NCBI GenBank assembly: GCA_000442125.1
Contig: KE546975.1
Span: forward strand, 496,001 to 560,000
Length of the DNA: 64,000 bases
From: Opeltia flavorubescens
Taxonomy: Eukaryota > Ascomycota > Lecanoromycetes > Teloschistales > Teloschistaceae
Direction: 5' to 3'
How positions within the stretch are numbered: position 1 is the stretch's first letter; each line of letters opens with the position of its first letter. Of this stretch, positions 61,989-64,000 are shown piece after piece. The notes under the pieces are model-generated. The model did no database searches. It was not told the origin of the DNA and saw nothing but the letters and a program-made list of their open reading frames with translations. Made by a program: the position numbers and the translations under genes.

Positions 61989-64000
61989 AGATAAACCTAT
62001 ATATACCCCGTTAATATTTATAATAAAAAGGTTATTAATAAAGCCTTTAATAAATTCTATAAATAAAATTAAATAAAATAAATTATTATAATTACTTTAT
62101 TTTTATTTTTTTATTTTATAATATAAAAAGATATTATTTAAAACTTTAAAGGCTATATTATTATTAATATTTAGATATTTAATTAAATTATAATATTAAA
62201 TATCTATTTAATTCTATTATAAATAGAAATTCTAATATAAATTTATAATATTAAAGTTTTTTTTATAGTAGATTTTATAAACTTTTTTTATTAATAATAG
62301 ATTAATTAGTAGTACTATTACCGTTTAATAATAGTTTTATATTAAAAGTAAAAAACGTTTAAAGTACTAGTAATAGGCTATTAAAATTTATTAATTTATA
62401 TATAACGAATAATAAATAGGATTTTATACCCGTTTCGCTTTTTTTATAAAATTTATATTAATAATATTATAGTATTTTCCCCTTTAATAAAAGAATATAT
62501 AAAATATTTTAATTCGATTTTTAGTACATTTAATACTATAAATCTATATTTATTATTTATAAAATCGTTTATTAGCTATATATTTATATATCTATTAGGC
62601 TAGAAGATTAATACCTTTAAACTTACTACTACAAAAAATAAGATAAAAATAATTTTAAGGCTTTTATTTTTATATATACTCTAATAATTTAAAAAATATT
62701 TAGATTTAATAGGCTATTTTTAATAATATATTAATAATTATATAATTATTATTAAATTATTCTAAAAGTATAAAATTTATATAAACCGTAATATTACTAT
62801 TAAAAGTAATACTTATAAAAAAACTACTATCTAGAATCTACTAATAGTATTTATATCTAAAGAATTTAATATATTCTATTATTTATAAAAGCTTTTTTTA
62901 TTATTATCGATTCTAGTTTATTTTAATTAATAAAAGTTTAATACTATATATAAATTTAAATATCAATAAAAAATTTAGTTTTATAGTTTATATTTATTAT
63001 AATTTAAATAAAGCTATCTATAAAATAGGTAAAGAATTTAAATAGAAATCTAAATAATCGATTCTATTTTTTAATCGTTTATTATTAGATATTAAAATAT
63101 ATTATTAATCTATAAAATTAAAAATTATAAGTATTATTTAAATAATAAAAAAAATCCGTTATATAATTAAAGTAGTTAAATATATTACAATTTTTTATAC
63201 GGATAATTCCGCTATAATTAATATTTTACGCTAAATTAGTTAAATTATAATATTTATAAAAAAATATAACTTTTATTTAATATAAACTTTTAAATATTTT
63301 TAATATTTTAAATTTAATATCTACTATAAATCTAAAGTTATAAATACTATTTTAAATATATTATTAAGGCTCGCTAGCCGTAAATATTATTTAAAAATAA
63401 ATAAATTACTAAATATAAATATTATTATAATATATTATTTTTTAGTAAACCTAGTAAAAATATTAATTAAATTCCGCTAACGATTAATCGATAAATACGC
63501 TAAAAAAAACTGTTAGATTAAAATTAAAAAATCTATTAAAACTAATATAAAATTAAATAATAATATTATTAAATTATTATATTATATTATTAACGGGCTA
63601 CTCTATTTTAATAATAATAAGCGAGGCCTACGCTTAATAATACTTATAAATATAGAAAAGGAAATATTTTAACTAGTATATAATAAAATAGGCTATCTTA
63701 ATTATATATATATATATAAATATTTAATAAAAGGCCTTTATATATATAATATATTAATAAAACTATATAAATTTCTTTACTACTACCCGTAGTATTAAAT
63801 TAACTAAATACCTCGCTACCGCCTATATAAAGCTCTATAGCTAGTATTTAACCTAGTAAAACCGTTCTATACGCTTATTATCGATTTTATTTTTATTCTA
63901 CTAAAATTATATAAAGGGTATAATTATTATATATTAATAATAAATAAATTTATTAAAATAGTTATTTATATATTTAAAAAAATTATTTAAAATAATAAAT
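61989..64000 (+). mobile_element. Gypsy-2 LTR retrotransposon, right part
   Basis: Resumes Gypsy-2 after the Copia insertion. Reverse transcriptase traces lie at about 61,990-62,650, RNase H at about 62,650-63,300 and integrase from about 63,300 to the window edge. It is broken throughout; the 3' LTR lies outside the window. Confidence 0.75.

Larger units (their letters stand above)
31060..64000. repeat. RIP-mutated AT-rich isochore of nested transposons
   Basis: Almost 33 kb with extreme loss of C and G, dominance of TA dinucleotides and no intact host frames. Repeat copies within it differ mainly by C/T and G/A transitions, the mark of repeat-induced point mutation. Elements that can be delimited are listed separately; the block continues beyond the right edge. 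Confidence 0.93.

Noticed and set aside
31060-64000. Mitochondrial DNA inserted in the nucleus as the cause of the AT richness
   Set aside because: The content is Gypsy, Copia and MULE sequence with transition-type differences between copies, which fits RIP rather than mitochondrial origin.

Overview
The window looks like a contig from a filamentous ascomycete (Pezizomycotina). The genes have many short introns (mostly 46-69 bp, with TACTAAC- or CTGAC-like branch sites). A WC-2-type PAS/GATA photoreceptor partner is present, and the right half has the extreme C/G depletion expected from repeat-induced point mutation (RIP). I cannot place it to class or genus. It falls into two compartments that meet near position 31,050.

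Bases 1 to about 31,000 are ordinary gene-rich euchromatin with 13 supportable genes. In order they are: a Maf-type nucleotide pyrophosphatase (runs off the left edge); an NADP-dependent medium-chain oxidoreductase; mitochondrial threonyl-tRNA synthetase; an unknown coiled-coil membrane protein; a secreted GH5 exo-beta-1,3-glucanase; RAD50; a WC-2-like GATA/PAS factor; an FRG1-like RNA-associated protein; a 2-oxoglutarate/Fe(II) oxygenase-like protein; an unknown conserved-looking protein; a nine-exon Artemis/Pso2-like metallo-beta-lactamase nuclease; an eight-exon urease; and an HMG-box protein. I rebuilt splice structures by hand where protein family and reading frame allowed. The reconstructed coding lengths are whole multiples of three and the protein lengths suit their families. 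The genes do not form a pathway cluster; RAD50 and the Artemis-like nuclease share DNA-break repair but lie far apart and are separately promoted.

A roughly 203-bp DNA-transposon-like miniature element with 66-bp inverted arms sits in the divergent promoter between FRG1 and the oxygenase gene. Two introns are unusual: a GC-AG intron in the Artemis-like gene, and a urease intron whose only frame-preserving acceptor ends in GG instead of AG.

Bases from about 31,050 to 64,000 are an AT-rich isochore of nested, RIP-degraded transposons. A Ty3/Gypsy family (Gypsy-1) is present as an LTR-gag fragment, a 7.3-kb LTR-gag-pol-LTR copy, a pol fragment and another LTR-gag copy. The last is split by a Mutator-like DNA transposon (long terminal inverted repeats, 9-bp target duplication) and then by a second Gypsy family (Gypsy-2), which is itself split by a Ty1/Copia element. 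A second Gypsy-2 copy lies in the opposite orientation at 40.8-46.0 kb. All coding traces are broken throughout. A 380-bp island of normal base composition containing nine undetermined bases interrupts the inverted Gypsy-2 copy and shares a 16-bp exact match with the miniature element in the gene-rich half. I saw no rRNA, convincing tRNA or CRISPR array.
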